From positions 930,001-994,000 of the forward strand of contig NZ_CP059059.1 of NCBI RefSeq assembly GCF_014217855.1: DNA of 64,000 nucleotides, given 5' to 3'. A program made the translations under genes and the position numbers. The notes below the pieces were generated by a model. That model saw nothing but the letters and a program-made list of their open reading frames with translations, was not told the origin of the DNA and did no database searches. Source of the DNA: Synechococcus sp. HK01-R (GTDB taxonomy: Bacteria; Cyanobacteriota; Cyanobacteriia; PCC-6307; Cyanobiaceae). Numbering within the stretch: the stretch's first letter is position 1; each line of letters starts with the position of its first letter. Below are positions 50,588-60,933 of this stretch, piece after piece.

Positions 50588-52405
50588 ATGCCCCTGAAAA
50601 GCCAGACCTGGACTGAACTGAAGCTGCTGCTGCAGGAACTGTCGCCCAAGCGTCTGCGCTACCTCGCTCTTGTGTTGCTTGCTTCCCTGTTTCAGGGAAT
50701 CATCGACATTCTTTTGGTGGGGCTGCTCGCCCGCCTCGTGGGACTTCTGGCCGGCGCGAAGCTCGGTGATCAGATCCCAGGCATTCGTTTTTTCGGTGGT
50801 GGTCTGCTCGATCAGGCCGGATGGATCGTTGCTCTGTTGATTGCGGCCTATTGGCTCGCCTCTGGAATTCGCTTTGGGGTGGCGCTGCTGGAGTCATTGC
50901 TCACAGCTGAGATCTGGTCTGACCTGGTGAATAAGGTCTACCGGAATCTGATGCTGCAGCGCTATGAGTTTTTCATGCACAAGCGCACTTCAGTGTTGTC
51001 CGAGCGCTTCAATCGCATTCTTAGTCGTGTCACCGGAGCGGTGATTACGCCCATGATTGCGATTGCAGGGAGCCTGCTGTCGGTGATGGCATTGATTATG
51101 GGTGTGGTGTTTGTGCTCGGTGGTTCGTCAATTCTTATTTTCTCTTTGCTGCTACTCGCCTATGCAATTTCTTCTAAAATCATTACTCCATATTTGCGAT
51201 TAGCTGTTCGTCAAAAAAATCGCTATACCCGTCGCCTTCATATTATCTTTTCGGAGTCTATTCGCTCCATGCGCGATGTGCAGCTTTACTCATCGCATGA
51301 GTTTTTTGTTGATCGATTTTCCCGCGATGGAGTGCTTGCTAAGCGCAACGATCGACTCTCGACCCTGTTGCCAAATGTTCCGCGTTTTTTGATCGAACCA
51401 GCGGGGATCACGATACTTTTTGCTGTTGGCCTGGCCCCGGCGATGATCGCTGGTGACGGATCAAGATTAAGGGAGGCTCTTCCAGAGCTGGCCACGATTC
51501 TTGTGGTGCTGCTGCGGATCTCTGGCCCGCTGCAGTCAGTGTTTCGCAGTATCAATAAATTGCGCGGTGGCCTGCCTGAAGTTAAAGATGCGCTCGAACT
51601 TTTGCGGATGCGGCCAGAGAGACTCTCTCTGGGAGATCCCGGAGTGCCATCGCCGGAGGGGGTGATGGCGCGTCGCTTAATTGAGCTCCACGATGTGAGC
51701 TTTAGCTACCAGGGCAGCAGCACGCCCGTGCTTGAGGGCATCAATCTTTCCATTCCTGTGGGGTCTCGGATTGCCCTCGTCGGCAAGACGGGTAGTGGCA
51801 AGACCACCATGGCTCATTTGCTGCTCGGTCTTTACACGCCCACGCTGGGTGAGTTGTTGCTTGATGGCGTCCCGGTTTCCGATGAGGAGATGCCGGCATG
51901 GCAGGCTAATTGTGCGTTTGTGCCGCAGTTGATTCGTCTTCTTGATGCCAGCGTCCGTGAAAACGTCGCCTTCTGTGAAGATCCCGATCTGATTGATGAC
52001 GATCAGGTCTGGGCGGCTCTGGAGGCGGCTCAATTTGCTGAGTTTGTCTCTCAGATGCCCTATGGCCTGTTCACGATGTGTGGAGAAAATGGCATGAAGC
52101 TTTCGGGTGGCCAGCGTCAGCGTCTGTCGTTGGCGAGAGCTTTTTATCGCCGCGCCAAGTTGATGGTGCTCGATGAAGCCACCAGCGCTCTCGATAACAA
52201 AACCGAACACGATGTGATGCAGGCCCTCGATCTTGTGGGACGTCGTTGCACGATGGTGGTGATTGCCCATCGCCTTTCCACCGTCAAGAAATGCGATCGC
52301 ATTTACGAGGTGGACCGCGGGCGAATCATCGCCTCCGGTGACTTCCAGCGTCTCACTGAAATCTCCCCCAGCTTCCGCGAGAGGACCATGTTGGATGCGG
52401 TTTGA
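50588..52405 (+). CDS. ABC transporter, fused permease/ATPase (lipid-linked glycan flippase type)
   Basis: A half-transporter of about 605 residues. The N-terminal transmembrane domain has about six hydrophobic segments (first at LRYLALVLLASLFQGIIDIL). The nucleotide-binding domain has Walker A GKTGSGKTT at about residue 399, signature LSGGQRQRLSLARAF, Walker B LMVLDEATSALD and an H-loop VIAHRLSTV. The MsbA/PglK-type architecture plus surrounding glycosyltransferases suggest it flips a lipid-linked oligosaccharide or lipid A-like molecule. A TTG start at 50537 would add 17 residues. Directly followed by the next gene. Confidence 0.88.
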   Translation: MPLKSQTWTELKLLLQELSPKRLRYLALVLLASLFQGIIDILLVGLLARLVGLLAGAKLGDQIPGIRFFGGGLLDQAGWIVALLIAAYWLASGIRFGVALLESLLTAEIWSDLVNKVYRNLMLQRYEFFMHKRTSVLSERFNRILSRVTGAVITPMIAIAGSLLSVMALIMGVVFVLGGSSILIFSLLLLAYAISSKIITPYLRLAVRQKNRYTRRLHIIFSESIRSMRDVQLYSSHEFFVDRFSRDGVLAKRNDRLSTLLPNVPRFLIEPAGITILFAVGLAPAMIAGDGSRLREALPELATILVVLLRISGPLQSVFRSINKLRGGLPEVKDALELLRMRPERLSLGDPGVPSPEGVMARRLIELHDVSFSYQGSSTPVLEGINLSIPVGSRIALVGKTGSGKTTMAHLLLGLYTPTLGELLLDGVPVSDEEMPAWQANCAFVPQLIRLLDASVRENVAFCEDPDLIDDDQVWAALEAAQFAEFVSQMPYGLFTMCGENGMKLSGGQRQRLSLARAFYRRAKLMVLDEATSALDNKTEHDVMQALDLVGRRCTMVVIAHRLSTVKKCDRIYEVDRGRIIASGDFQRLTEISPSFRERTMLDAV

Positions 52406-54631
52406 GTGTTGATGGCAGACATTGTTCTCCTGGCCACGGCTGACTGGGATCACCCCCTTTGGACGAATAAGCAGCACGTCGCCTGTGCACTCGCGGATCT
52501 GGGCCATCGCGTGCTCTACATCGATTCCCTTGGGGTTCGCGGCCCGAGGGGCGATCACGCCGATAACGGGCGGATTCTGCGACGCCTGAGCCGTGGCCTG
52601 CGTCTGCCGCGAGCCGTGCGCCCCGGAGTCTGGGTTTACTCCCCGCTCGTCTTGCCCGGTAAGACTCTCGGTCTGGCCGGTCGCCTTAACCGCTGGAGCC
52701 TTTATCTCGGCCTGCTGATCGCTGATGTCGTCCTCGATCTACGTAGGCCCCTGCTGTGGACGTTCAATCCCCTGACGAGTCATTATCTGCCCCTGGGCAA
52801 GTTTCACGCCACCATTTACCACTGCGTGGATCGGATCCAGGCGCAGCCAGGGATGCCAGGGGCAGAGCTGGAGCTTGCTGAGCGGCATCTCTGCAGTGTC
52901 GTCAAGGTTGTCTTTACAACCTCTCCGGAGCTGCAGCATTCCTTAGCGCCGCTCAATGCCGGAACCCATGGCTTCGGCAATGTCGCTGATGGCGAACACT
53001 TCCGGCGAGCGCTCGATCCAAGACTCCCCAAGCCGTCCGACTGGCCCCTGATCAGTGGTCCGGTGCTGATCTTCATCGGCGCGATCGATGCCTACAAACT
53101 CGATTTGGCCATGCTGGAGGCCTTGGTGCGATCCAGTCCTCACTGGAATTACGTGTTCATTGGTCCAGTAGGAGAGACCGATCCGAGCACGGACATTGCG
53201 TCCTTGGACGCTTTGCCCAACGTGCACCTGTTGGGTCCGCGCTCTTACGCCACCCTGCCCGCCTACCTGGCCCAGGCCGATGTGGCCTTGCTGCCCTTGC
53301 AGCTCAATGACTACACCCGCCACATGTACCCGATGAAATTCTTCGAGTACCTGGCTGCGGGTTGTCCTGTCGTCGCGACGGCGATTCCCTCCCTGGAGGA
53401 TCAGGGAGATGTCGCTCTGCTCTGTCCACCGGATGCCGAAGCCTTTGCCCAGGCGATCAGCCTCGCTTTGTCAGGGGCAGGTCCAACGCTTGAGCAACGG
53501 CTGGCCCGTGCAGAGCAGCACACCTACAAGAGCCGCACGAAAGCGATGCTCACCTGCCTGGAAAACCATGGCTTGATGCCTGCTGTTCCCCAGGCACCGC
53601 AGGCTCCTCCCTACAACCGCATACGCAGCCAGTGGCGACGCTCCTCCCTCGCTGCCCAGCTGCGGCTTGTCCTGCTACGCGGTCTCGATCGCCTCGGGCA
53701 GGGGCGGTTGGTTCGGACTCTGCTCAGTCGCTGGTTCAGCGCTGATCCGCACAACATCCCCTTGCTGACTGAGCTCACCCAGCGCCTGCTGGAGGCCGGT
53801 GACTATGCCGAGGGTTGTCGGATGATCGAGCGGATCTGGCTCGAGGATGGTGAGGCAGACATCCTGCATCAGCTTCTGTTCCGCAGAGGATCACGTCCTG
53901 GCAGTCGCTTCGATCAGCTCTTGCTTTTTGATGTCCTTGCGGCCAGCCCTGTGCTGCCCCTGCATTATTCCGGCTATTGCTGGGTGGTGCGCACCTACCG
54001 GGCTACTGATGCCAAGGATGCGCAGGCGATGCGTCGAGGGGTGCAGGGTCTAGGGGGGATCCTCGCCAGGCTCGAAGCAGATCCCAACACCTACTGCTGT
54101 TTGAAGCCGAATCGAGAAAATCGAGCCAAGCTTTTGATCTCCAGTCAGCTCACGCGTCTACGCGCTCTTATGGCGCTTGAAGACTGGTCTGGGCTTGACC
54201 TGGCTGCCCGAGAGCTGCTGCACAGCGCCCGTCGCTATGACCCTTTCCTGATCGAGCGCAACACAGCCACTCGGATGACGCGCAACATCATGCGCAGTCT
54301 CACGGTCGCGGCGGTGATGGCCTGGCATCGGGGCGATGCCTGTGGCTTCGATGCTGTGCTGGATCAGATCAGGCGCCTGCGAGAAGCCTGTTACGCCGAA
54401 CGCTTTGACCCCATTGCCAACAAAACTCAGGAGGATCACCGGGGCTTCTCCGACGCCATTCTCGAGATCCTCTCGGCCTGTCACTGGCCGGCGGATCAGC
54501 CTGAGGCAAGGCCGGATGCTGAACAGCTCGTTGATGCGTTGCTGCTGGTGTACTTCCCCACCTTGAAGCGAGCACGCGCCGAGAAGGCGCATGACTTTTT
54601 TCGTGCCCTTGCGCTGGCTCCGGCCCTCTGA
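52406..54631 (+). CDS. Large glycosyltransferase with C-terminal helical extension
   Basis: A 741-residue protein. The first ~390 residues are a GT-B transferase: DIVLLATADWDHPLWTNKQH, LLWTFNPLTSHYLPLG, VLIFIGAIDAYKLDLAMLEA and MYPMKFFEYLAAGCPVVAT. The remaining ~350 residues are alpha-helical and repeat-like (LLTELTQRLLEAGDYAEGCR, LQGLGGILARLEADPN), resembling TPR-type scaffolds, perhaps for protein contacts. It starts right after the ABC transporter stop and shares its last base with the next ATG (TGATG). Donor and acceptor unknown. Confidence 0.82.
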   Translation: MLMADIVLLATADWDHPLWTNKQHVACALADLGHRVLYIDSLGVRGPRGDHADNGRILRRLSRGLRLPRAVRPGVWVYSPLVLPGKTLGLAGRLNRWSLYLGLLIADVVLDLRRPLLWTFNPLTSHYLPLGKFHATIYHCVDRIQAQPGMPGAELELAERHLCSVVKVVFTTSPELQHSLAPLNAGTHGFGNVADGEHFRRALDPRLPKPSDWPLISGPVLIFIGAIDAYKLDLAMLEALVRSSPHWNYVFIGPVGETDPSTDIASLDALPNVHLLGPRSYATLPAYLAQADVALLPLQLNDYTRHMYPMKFFEYLAAGCPVVATAIPSLEDQGDVALLCPPDAEAFAQAISLALSGAGPTLEQRLARAEQHTYKSRTKAMLTCLENHGLMPAVPQAPQAPPYNRIRSQWRRSSLAAQLRLVLLRGLDRLGQGRLVRTLLSRWFSADPHNIPLLTELTQRLLEAGDYAEGCRMIERIWLEDGEADILHQLLFRRGSRPGSRFDQLLLFDVLAASPVLPLHYSGYCWVVRTYRATDAKDAQAMRRGVQGLGGILARLEADPNTYCCLKPNRENRAKLLISSQLTRLRALMALEDWSGLDLAARELLHSARRYDPFLIERNTATRMTRNIMRSLTVAAVMAWHRGDACGFDAVLDQIRRLREACYAERFDPIANKTQEDHRGFSDAILEILSACHWPADQPEARPDAEQLVDALLLVYFPTLKRARAEKAHDFFRALALAPAL

Positions 54632-55794
54632 TGGCCCTCCTCCGCGTTGCCTTCACCATTGATTCGCTCAAGCTCGGGGGGGCTGAGCGGGTGCTGCTCA
54701 CTTGGGCGCGCTGGTGTCGTGATGCTGGTTGGCAGGTGCTGGTGATCACAAGGCAGGGGGCCGAGCGCGATGCCTATCCCCTGCCGGAGGGGGTGCAACG
54801 TCGGGTGGAACCCGGCCTCCGCCCCACGCTGGAACGATTGGGTTGGTTCGCCTTTCCATGTCGCGTCTGGACCCTGCGCCGCCTTCTGCAGGAGGAGCGC
54901 TGCGAGCTGGTGGTGGGGGTGACCACGCTTCCTGCCATCAAGCTTCTGCTGGCCTGCAGTGGTCTCGCCATCCGCACGCTGGTCTCGGAACGCAACTATC
55001 CGCCTGCAAAGCCCCCCGCCTTGCCATGGCGCTGGTTACGTCGTCTCACTTACCCCCGGGCCGACCTGCACCTGGTCCAGACCGACACCACGGGCCAATG
55101 GCTCAGCCGGCATTGCGCGGTGCGTCGCCAGCTGCTGCTGCCCAATCCGGTGGTCTGGCCCCTGCCGGATCGTGAGCCTGTGCTGGATCCCGAGCTCTGG
55201 ATCCAGCCGGAGCATCCCTTGCTCCTGGCGGTGGGGACCAAGGCCCATCAGAAGGGGTTCGATCGGCTGATCCCGGTCTTCGCTGCCTTGGCCCGTCGAG
55301 ATCCAACCCTGCATCTGGCCCTGCCAGGCCTGGCGCCAGGCACGTATCACGGTCTTGATCAGCAGGCCTGGTTGCGGGAGCTGCTGGGTCCCGACCCCGA
55401 TCTGCAGCGCCGCCTTCTGCTGCCTGGCGTTTGCGGTTCCATGGCCCGTTGGTATGCACGGGCAACCGTCTTTGTCTTGCCCTCCCGCTTTGAGGGTTTC
55501 CCCAATGTGCTGCTCGAGGCGATGGCGGCTGGCTGTGCCTGCATCGCCAGCGACTGTCTCACTGGGCCTCGCGATTTGATCTGCGATGGCGATAACGGTG
55601 TGTTGTTACCAGCGGAGGCCAGTGGTTCCGATTGGATCGCCGCGCTTGGGGATCTGCTGGGCGATCCCGACCGCCGCCGTCGTTTCGGCGAGCGGGCAGC
55701 TGCGGTGCGTGAGGGTTTTGCTGAACAACGCCTCCGCCATGATTTTCTGGAGGCGTTGAGCAGCCTGCAGCGGAGCAGCCTCCACCATGGATGA
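54631..55794 (+). CDS. GT4 family glycosyltransferase
   Basis: 387 residues. The start VAFTIDSLKLGGAERVLLTWARWC is the classic GGAER acceptor-domain motif. LVSERNYPPAKPPALPW and LLLAVGTKAHQKGFDRLI belong to the linker and donor domain, and PSRFEGFPNVLLEAMAAGCACIA contains the E-x7-E site. Overlaps both neighbours (TGATG upstream, 8 bp downstream). Closely similar in layout to the next gene, suggesting stepwise addition of sugars. Confidence 0.88.
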   Translation: MALLRVAFTIDSLKLGGAERVLLTWARWCRDAGWQVLVITRQGAERDAYPLPEGVQRRVEPGLRPTLERLGWFAFPCRVWTLRRLLQEERCELVVGVTTLPAIKLLLACSGLAIRTLVSERNYPPAKPPALPWRWLRRLTYPRADLHLVQTDTTGQWLSRHCAVRRQLLLPNPVVWPLPDREPVLDPELWIQPEHPLLLAVGTKAHQKGFDRLIPVFAALARRDPTLHLALPGLAPGTYHGLDQQAWLRELLGPDPDLQRRLLLPGVCGSMARWYARATVFVLPSRFEGFPNVLLEAMAAGCACIASDCLTGPRDLICDGDNGVLLPAEASGSDWIAALGDLLGDPDRRRRFGERAAAVREGFAEQRLRHDFLEALSSLQRSSLHHG

Positions 55795-57073
55795 TCTCTG
55801 GGTCGTGCTTCCCCATTTCGGTGCCGGTGGAGCCCAGAAGGTGGGTCTCCTCGCTGCAGAGCATTTCGCGGCTCAGGGTCTCAAGGTCAGCGTGCTCTCC
55901 CTGCGTCATGGACATCCGATCAAACATGCGTTGCCAGATGGTGTTCGCGCGTTTGACCTCGGTCCCGATCTGCTGCATCCCTGGCTTGCTGACGTGCACA
56001 ATCGCTCCCTGCCGGCGTGTGGCCGACGGTTTTTACTTGCCCAGGTGCTGCGCTTGCAGCGGGCAGGTGTTTGCTTGCTGTTTGCTTTGTGCTGGCCCTG
56101 GATCGCCCGGCGGATGCGTCCAGAGCTGCAAGGCCTGGTGACTCGTTTCATGGCCAGCGCCATGCCATGGATCGGTGGTTCTCGGTTCGTGCGCTTGCGT
56201 CAGGAGATGTTGGAGCAGCGCCCGAAACGGGTGCTGGCCCTGCTCACCAAAACCAACATCCTCTGCTGCGCGGCACTCTGGGATCAGCCGGTGCACCTGG
56301 TGGTGTCGGAGCGGAACGATCCCCGTCGCCAGAAGTTGGATCGACTCTGGAGTTGCCTGCGCCGCCTGTATTACCGCCGAGCCGATGTGGTGACAGCCAA
56401 CACCGAAGGTGTGCTTGAAGCCCTCCAAGCGATGGGGAGTTGGCAACGCTTGGATCTGCTGCCTAACCCCCTCCCGGGTGGGCTGCATCTCCAGGAGAGC
56501 GCTGGGTCGGGCCAAGGCGAGCTGCAGGTCGCCAGCCGTGAACTGGAGGTGCTGGCGGTGGCACGGCTGGTGCCCCAGAAGGGGCTGGATCTGCTGATCC
56601 GAGCCTTCGCCTCCCTACCAGAGCCGGTTCGTGCCGGTTGGCGCCTCGTGCTGGTGGGTGATGGTCCAAAGCGCAGTGCGCTCAAGGCACTCGTGCACCA
56701 GAAGGGCATCGGTGATCATGTGGCCTTCGAAGGGTTCCAGGCGGACCCGCTTCGCTACATGCAGCAGGCCTCGATCTTTGCACTGCCCTCTCGCTTTGAA
56801 GGCATGCCCAATGCCCTGCTGGAGGCGATGGCCTCTGGACTGCCCTCCGTGGTGAGTGATGCGTCGCCGGGCCCCCTGGAGATGGTCTGCGATGGCCGTC
56901 AGGGGTTGGTGGTGCCGAACGAGAACGTGGACGCTTTCGCGGTGGCCCTGGAGCGTTTGATGGTGGACGAGTGTCTGCGCCTGCGGCTTGGGGCGGCAGC
57001 CCAGGACACCCTTCGCGCTCTCGACTGGGATGTGGTGGAGCCCCACTGGCGCTCGGTGCTGGCACTGCCGTGA
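55787..57073 (+). CDS. GT4 family glycosyltransferase
   Basis: 428 residues. VVLPHFGAGGAQKVGLLAAEHFA is the N-terminal glycine-rich loop, VVSERNDPRRQKLDRLW the family SERN block, VLAVARLVPQKGLDLLIRAF the start of the donor domain, and PSRFEGMPNALLEAMASGLPSVV the E-x7-E motif. Starts 8 bp inside the previous gene and ends in a GTGA overlap with the next. Confidence 0.88.
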   Translation: MDDLWVVLPHFGAGGAQKVGLLAAEHFAAQGLKVSVLSLRHGHPIKHALPDGVRAFDLGPDLLHPWLADVHNRSLPACGRRFLLAQVLRLQRAGVCLLFALCWPWIARRMRPELQGLVTRFMASAMPWIGGSRFVRLRQEMLEQRPKRVLALLTKTNILCCAALWDQPVHLVVSERNDPRRQKLDRLWSCLRRLYYRRADVVTANTEGVLEALQAMGSWQRLDLLPNPLPGGLHLQESAGSGQGELQVASRELEVLAVARLVPQKGLDLLIRAFASLPEPVRAGWRLVLVGDGPKRSALKALVHQKGIGDHVAFEGFQADPLRYMQQASIFALPSRFEGMPNALLEAMASGLPSVVSDASPGPLEMVCDGRQGLVVPNENVDAFAVALERLMVDECLRLRLGAAAQDTLRALDWDVVEPHWRSVLALP

Positions 57074-58227
57074 GCATCGGCATCCCCGTGACGGCTCACC
57101 ATCGGCTGCTGATGCTGGCGCCCACCCGTCGCGCCGCCAGCGAGACCTTCATCCGCGCCAACCTGGAGGGTTTGCCCTTCCAGGTCACGGCCGGTTTCGG
57201 GGACGAATGTCCCCTGGGTCGTCCCCTTGCTCTGGCCTATGGCCTGGCGATTGTGCTCAGCAAGCTTCTCACCCGCTTGCATCTGTTGCGTCTCGCGGGG
57301 ATGCCCGCTGCTCTCGTGACTTGGCTGCTGATTCGCTGGAAGCGCCCTGAAGCGGTGCTGGTGGACTTCGGGTTTGAGGCGGTGCGGGTGATGGAGGCCT
57401 GCGCCTGGACCGGCGTTCCACTGGTGGTGCATTTCCGCGGATCGGACGCATCAGCCCGAGGCCGCCTTGGTTTGCTGAGGGGCCGCTACCGGCGGCTGCT
57501 GGCGATCGCCGCTGGGGTGGTGGTGAAATCACGGCCGATGGCCGAAACGCTCCTGGCCCTGGGTGCTCGCCCGGAGCGGCTGTTGATCAGTCCCTCGGGA
57601 GCTAATGCCCGGCTGTTCCATGGCAGCCATCCGGCCGAGATGCCACCGGTGTTGCTGGCGGTGGGGCGCTTCGTAGCGAAGAAGGGGCCTTTGCACACAA
57701 TTCGTGCCTTTGCGCTGGTGTGTGAGGCCCTGGGGGCTGCAATGCCGACCTTGGCGCTCTGGATGGTGGGCGAGGGTCCGTTGCTGAGCGAGGCTCGCGC
57801 CCTGGTGAGGTCGTTGGACCTAGAGGGGCGAGTGCATTTCCTCGGCGTCCGCGGGCAGGACGAGGTGGCGCAGCTGATGCGGCAGGTGCGGGGCTTTGTG
57901 CAGCACTCCCTTGTGGCGCCTGACGGCGATAGCGAGGGCAATCCAGTGGCAGTGATGGAGGCGCAGCTCAGTGGGCTGCCGGTGGTGGCCACGCGCCATG
58001 CCGGCATTCCTGAGGTAGTGCTCGATGGCGAGAGCGGCCTGTTGGTGGACGAGGGGGATGAGCAGGCGATGGCCGAGGCGATCACGCGCCTGGTCGTCGA
58101 TCCAGCCCTGGCGGCACGTCTGGGAGACTGCGGTCGGCGCCGCATCCAGGAGGGGTTCACGATCGACCACCACCTCCGCCAGCTCTCCGACCTGCTGTTG
58201 CAGGTGATGACGGAGGTTGAGCCATGA
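57070..58227 (+). CDS. GT4 family glycosyltransferase
   Basis: 385 residues from GTG 57070 (GTGA overlap; a longer frame from 56971 would run deep into the previous gene). TRRAASETFIRANLEGL is like colanic/exopolysaccharide GT4 enzymes that begin SETFI. VVHFRGSDASARGRLG, LLAVGRFVAKKGPLHTIRAF and DSEGNPVAVMEAQLSGLPVVAT follow, the last being the donor-site motif. Overlaps the sulfotransferase start by ATGA. Confidence 0.87.
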   Translation: MSIGIPVTAHHRLLMLAPTRRAASETFIRANLEGLPFQVTAGFGDECPLGRPLALAYGLAIVLSKLLTRLHLLRLAGMPAALVTWLLIRWKRPEAVLVDFGFEAVRVMEACAWTGVPLVVHFRGSDASARGRLGLLRGRYRRLLAIAAGVVVKSRPMAETLLALGARPERLLISPSGANARLFHGSHPAEMPPVLLAVGRFVAKKGPLHTIRAFALVCEALGAAMPTLALWMVGEGPLLSEARALVRSLDLEGRVHFLGVRGQDEVAQLMRQVRGFVQHSLVAPDGDSEGNPVAVMEAQLSGLPVVATRHAGIPEVVLDGESGLLVDEGDEQAMAEAITRLVVDPALAARLGDCGRRRIQEGFTIDHHLRQLSDLLLQVMTEVEP

Positions 58228-59102
58228 GCCGCAGACTTCTGCTGATCCGCGGCCTCGGCCATAGCGGCACCACGATTCTCGACTTGGCCCTCGGGGCCCA
58301 TCCCCAGGTGGTGGGTCTGGGGGAAGCCGTCAGGATCCTGGCGACACCGGGTGCTGGTGAGGAGAAGCGCGGGCCTGCTCAGCTGCGCGGTGATCTGCGT
58401 TTTCAGCGCCGCTGCACCTGCGGAGCGCTTGCCGCCGACTGTGCGGTCTGGGGGCCGCTGCTTGCTTGGCTTCCCGCCCATGAAGCTCAGCCCTTGGCCG
58501 ACAAGATGCAGCATCTGATGACCTCCTTGGAGGCAGCCACTGAGGCAGCGCCCACCTGGGTCGTGGATTCCTACCAGGGGGATTTCGTCTTGCCCTTTGA
58601 TCAGGATGACGAGCTCGAGATTCGCATCCTGCATCTCACCCGCGACGTGCGTTCGTGGGTCCATTCCCGTTCCCGGGATGGGCGTCAGCGGGGCCAGTGG
58701 CTTCCTTGTCTGAAACCGTTGCTGCGCTGGTGCCGGATCAATGCTCGCCATGAGCGCTGGTTGCGCCGCTGTGGCAAGCCTGTGTTCCGGCTGGGTTATG
58801 AGGAGCTGGCCCTGCAGCCGGAGCCAAGCCTGCGCCGCCTTTGCGCCTGGCTGGAGATCCCATTCGATCAGCGGATGCTGGCACCCGCTAGCCATAGCAG
58901 CAGCCACGTGCTCGCTGGCAATCGGGTGCGTTTTGATCCGGAGCGCAGCGCTTCGATCCATTACGACGGCGCCTGGATGGCAGCCCCTGCAGGTTTGGCC
59001 CAGCTGGCCCTGGCCCTGCCTTGGGTGGCGGCCCTCAACCGCCGGCTTGTTTATTCCGCCACGGAGGATCCAGCGGGAGCCGACTTGCCAGCACCTCGGT
59101 AG
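58224..59102 (+). CDS. Sulfotransferase family protein
   Basis: 292 residues. The 5'-phosphosulfate loop is LLIRGLGHSGTTILDLALG at the N-terminus (G-x-x-x-S/T-G-T-T type), and the 3'-phosphate region is ILHLTRDVRSWVHSRSRDG with the conserved Arg and Ser. LGYEELALQPEPSLRRLCAWL is the typical C-terminal block. It probably transfers sulfate from PAPS to the glycan made by the preceding glycosyltransferases. Last gene of the rightward operon; its last 52 bp overlap the end of the convergent membrane-protein gene. Confidence 0.85.
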   Translation: MSRRLLLIRGLGHSGTTILDLALGAHPQVVGLGEAVRILATPGAGEEKRGPAQLRGDLRFQRRCTCGALAADCAVWGPLLAWLPAHEAQPLADKMQHLMTSLEAATEAAPTWVVDSYQGDFVLPFDQDDELEIRILHLTRDVRSWVHSRSRDGRQRGQWLPCLKPLLRWCRINARHERWLRRCGKPVFRLGYEELALQPEPSLRRLCAWLEIPFDQRMLAPASHSSSHVLAGNRVRFDPERSASIHYDGAWMAAPAGLAQLALALPWVAALNRRLVYSATEDPAGADLPAPR

Positions 59103-60927
59103 CGGAAGATGCGTCCGCTGCCGGCTGGCTTAGCGCGATACACCTGGTCATAGCGATCGAGTTCCGCACCGAGGGAATCGAGATTCCCTCGGTCGATGCT
59201 GATCAGGACATCACCAGGTTTGGGGGTGTAGGTCTCCCCAGGGCGGATGCCATCGACCGTGGTGTAGGTACCTGTCTCGGGATCGAGAAAGATGAGGCGA
59301 TCCACCTTGAAGCGATCCAGGTGACGTTTTCGTCGAAACCAGGATTTGGTGAAAATCAGATTCACCTCCTCCCCCCGACGTTTCGCTTTCGCTGTGAGGT
59401 CTTCGATTTTGTTGAAGGTTTTCAGCCAGGAGTGCTGTTTCGCTTTGATCGCACTGACCCGTTCGACGAAGCCATCCCCCCGCTGATGTTCAACGCCGAG
59501 CAGGCCAGCGCTGGCGGTCACGGCCACCAGGACCAGGGCTGCAGGTGAGGAGAGGCGTTGGCTGAGTGCGGGAGCGATCCAGGCACACCAGGCGAAGCTC
59601 AGATCGAGCACCGTCACCAGCTGCACCGGCAGGCTCATGTAGCTGCTGCCCTCGTAGCCAACGGCTGCGTAGAGCGCTGCCATGTAAATGACGGCCGCAG
59701 CATTGAGCCCATCGAGCAGGTTCGCCCCGCAGCGCCGACTGCTGATCAGGGCGATGCGTAGGCCGATGAAGGCGAACAGGATCCAGCAGCGCAGATCCCC
59801 GAGGAACCGGAAACCGTCATCGGAGCCATAGGCCTGCTTGCCGTGATAAAGGCTGGGTAGATAGCTCAGGTAGGTGTAAGCCAGGGCAAACACCACCAAC
59901 AGGCTGATCAGCCAGAGCTCGAGGTTGTAGCTGCTCAGCCAGTCGCGCAGTCGTTGGCGGCTCAGCTGGCCGCCTGGAAAGGCCGGGTAGCGGTAGCGCG
60001 CCAGTCGTCCAGCCGCCCCAGCCACCAGGGTGAAGCCGGCGGGGGTGATGAACAACAGCACGCCGATGTCCTTGAAGAACAGCCCCACCAGGGCGAACAG
60101 CAGGCTGAAGCACCAGGCCTGGCGATGGCCTGATTCTTGGTAGCGGCAATAGAAGAAAGCGAAGGCCACGAAGCAGAGCATGAGCATCCGCTCGGCATAG
60201 ATCAGTTGGAAGAATCCGAAGCCCGTGGCGGGTGCGACCAACAACAGCAGGCTGACAACCAATAGGAGATGACGGGGGCCTGACGGGGCAGCAGCCCGCG
60301 CACGATGCGAGTGGCCAGCACCACGATCGTGAACAGTTCAGCGGCACTCACCAGCATCCACACCTTCACGTAGGGGGTGAACCAGCTGAGAACGTGCAGG
60401 TCCTGATGGGCGAGCGGGAAGAAGCGGTAGTCATTGCGGCGCATGGTCTCCGCGATGAATTCGTGGCGGACCGAAAAGTTGTCGAGCAGGTGGTGATCAA
60501 GGATTCCGTCGTACCAGGCCACCAGTTCCGGGTAGAGCCAGCTGGTGCCGTTCACCATCGCCACCGTGTAGCCGATCCAGAGGATCAGCACCAAGGGATG
60601 CTCACGCGAGAACGTCAACAGCCGCTGTCCCCACATCCCCCGTTTGGGGGATGCCGACCGCTCAGCTCCCGGCTGATCGTGAGCGCGCAGTCCTACCCAG
60701 AGCAGCACCAGCACGGTGATGGCTAGGAGGGCCAGAGCGATGTCGTGGGAGGTGCGGTTGTAAAGGTAGAGAAGCTTCTCGCCAGCTTCACTGCGGGGAG
60801 AGGGCAGCCAGTCTTTGGCTTTCTGAAGCCATAGCCAGCTGCTGAAGGCACCCATCCCCAGAGCAGCGGCCAGGACCGTCAGCGGCACCCAGGGTTGGAT
60901 GCGCCGTGAGATCGACTGCAGGGGCAT
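59051..60927 (-). pseudogene. Multi-membrane-segment protein, frameshifted (paralogue 1)
   Basis: Two long frames, 60927-60202 and 60262-59051, join at about 60250 (near a TTGGTTGTCAGCC string) to give a protein of ~620 residues. It has about ten hydrophobic segments and a soluble C-terminal domain (NLIFTKSWFRRKRHLDRFKV, VDGIRPGETYTPKPGDVLIS). The layout resembles lipid-linked-sugar glycosyltransferases (GT-C fold) or other envelope membrane enzymes, but I recognise no catalytic motif. A related gene lies immediately upstream. One base missing or added explains the break; a sequencing error is possible. Confidence 0.72.
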
Positions 60928-60933
60928 GAAGGC

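Noticed and set aside
51970-52400. HIP1-type GCGATCGC octamers considered as operator sites
   Set aside because: They occur throughout the window in coding DNA, as usual in cyanobacteria, and show no relation to promoters.
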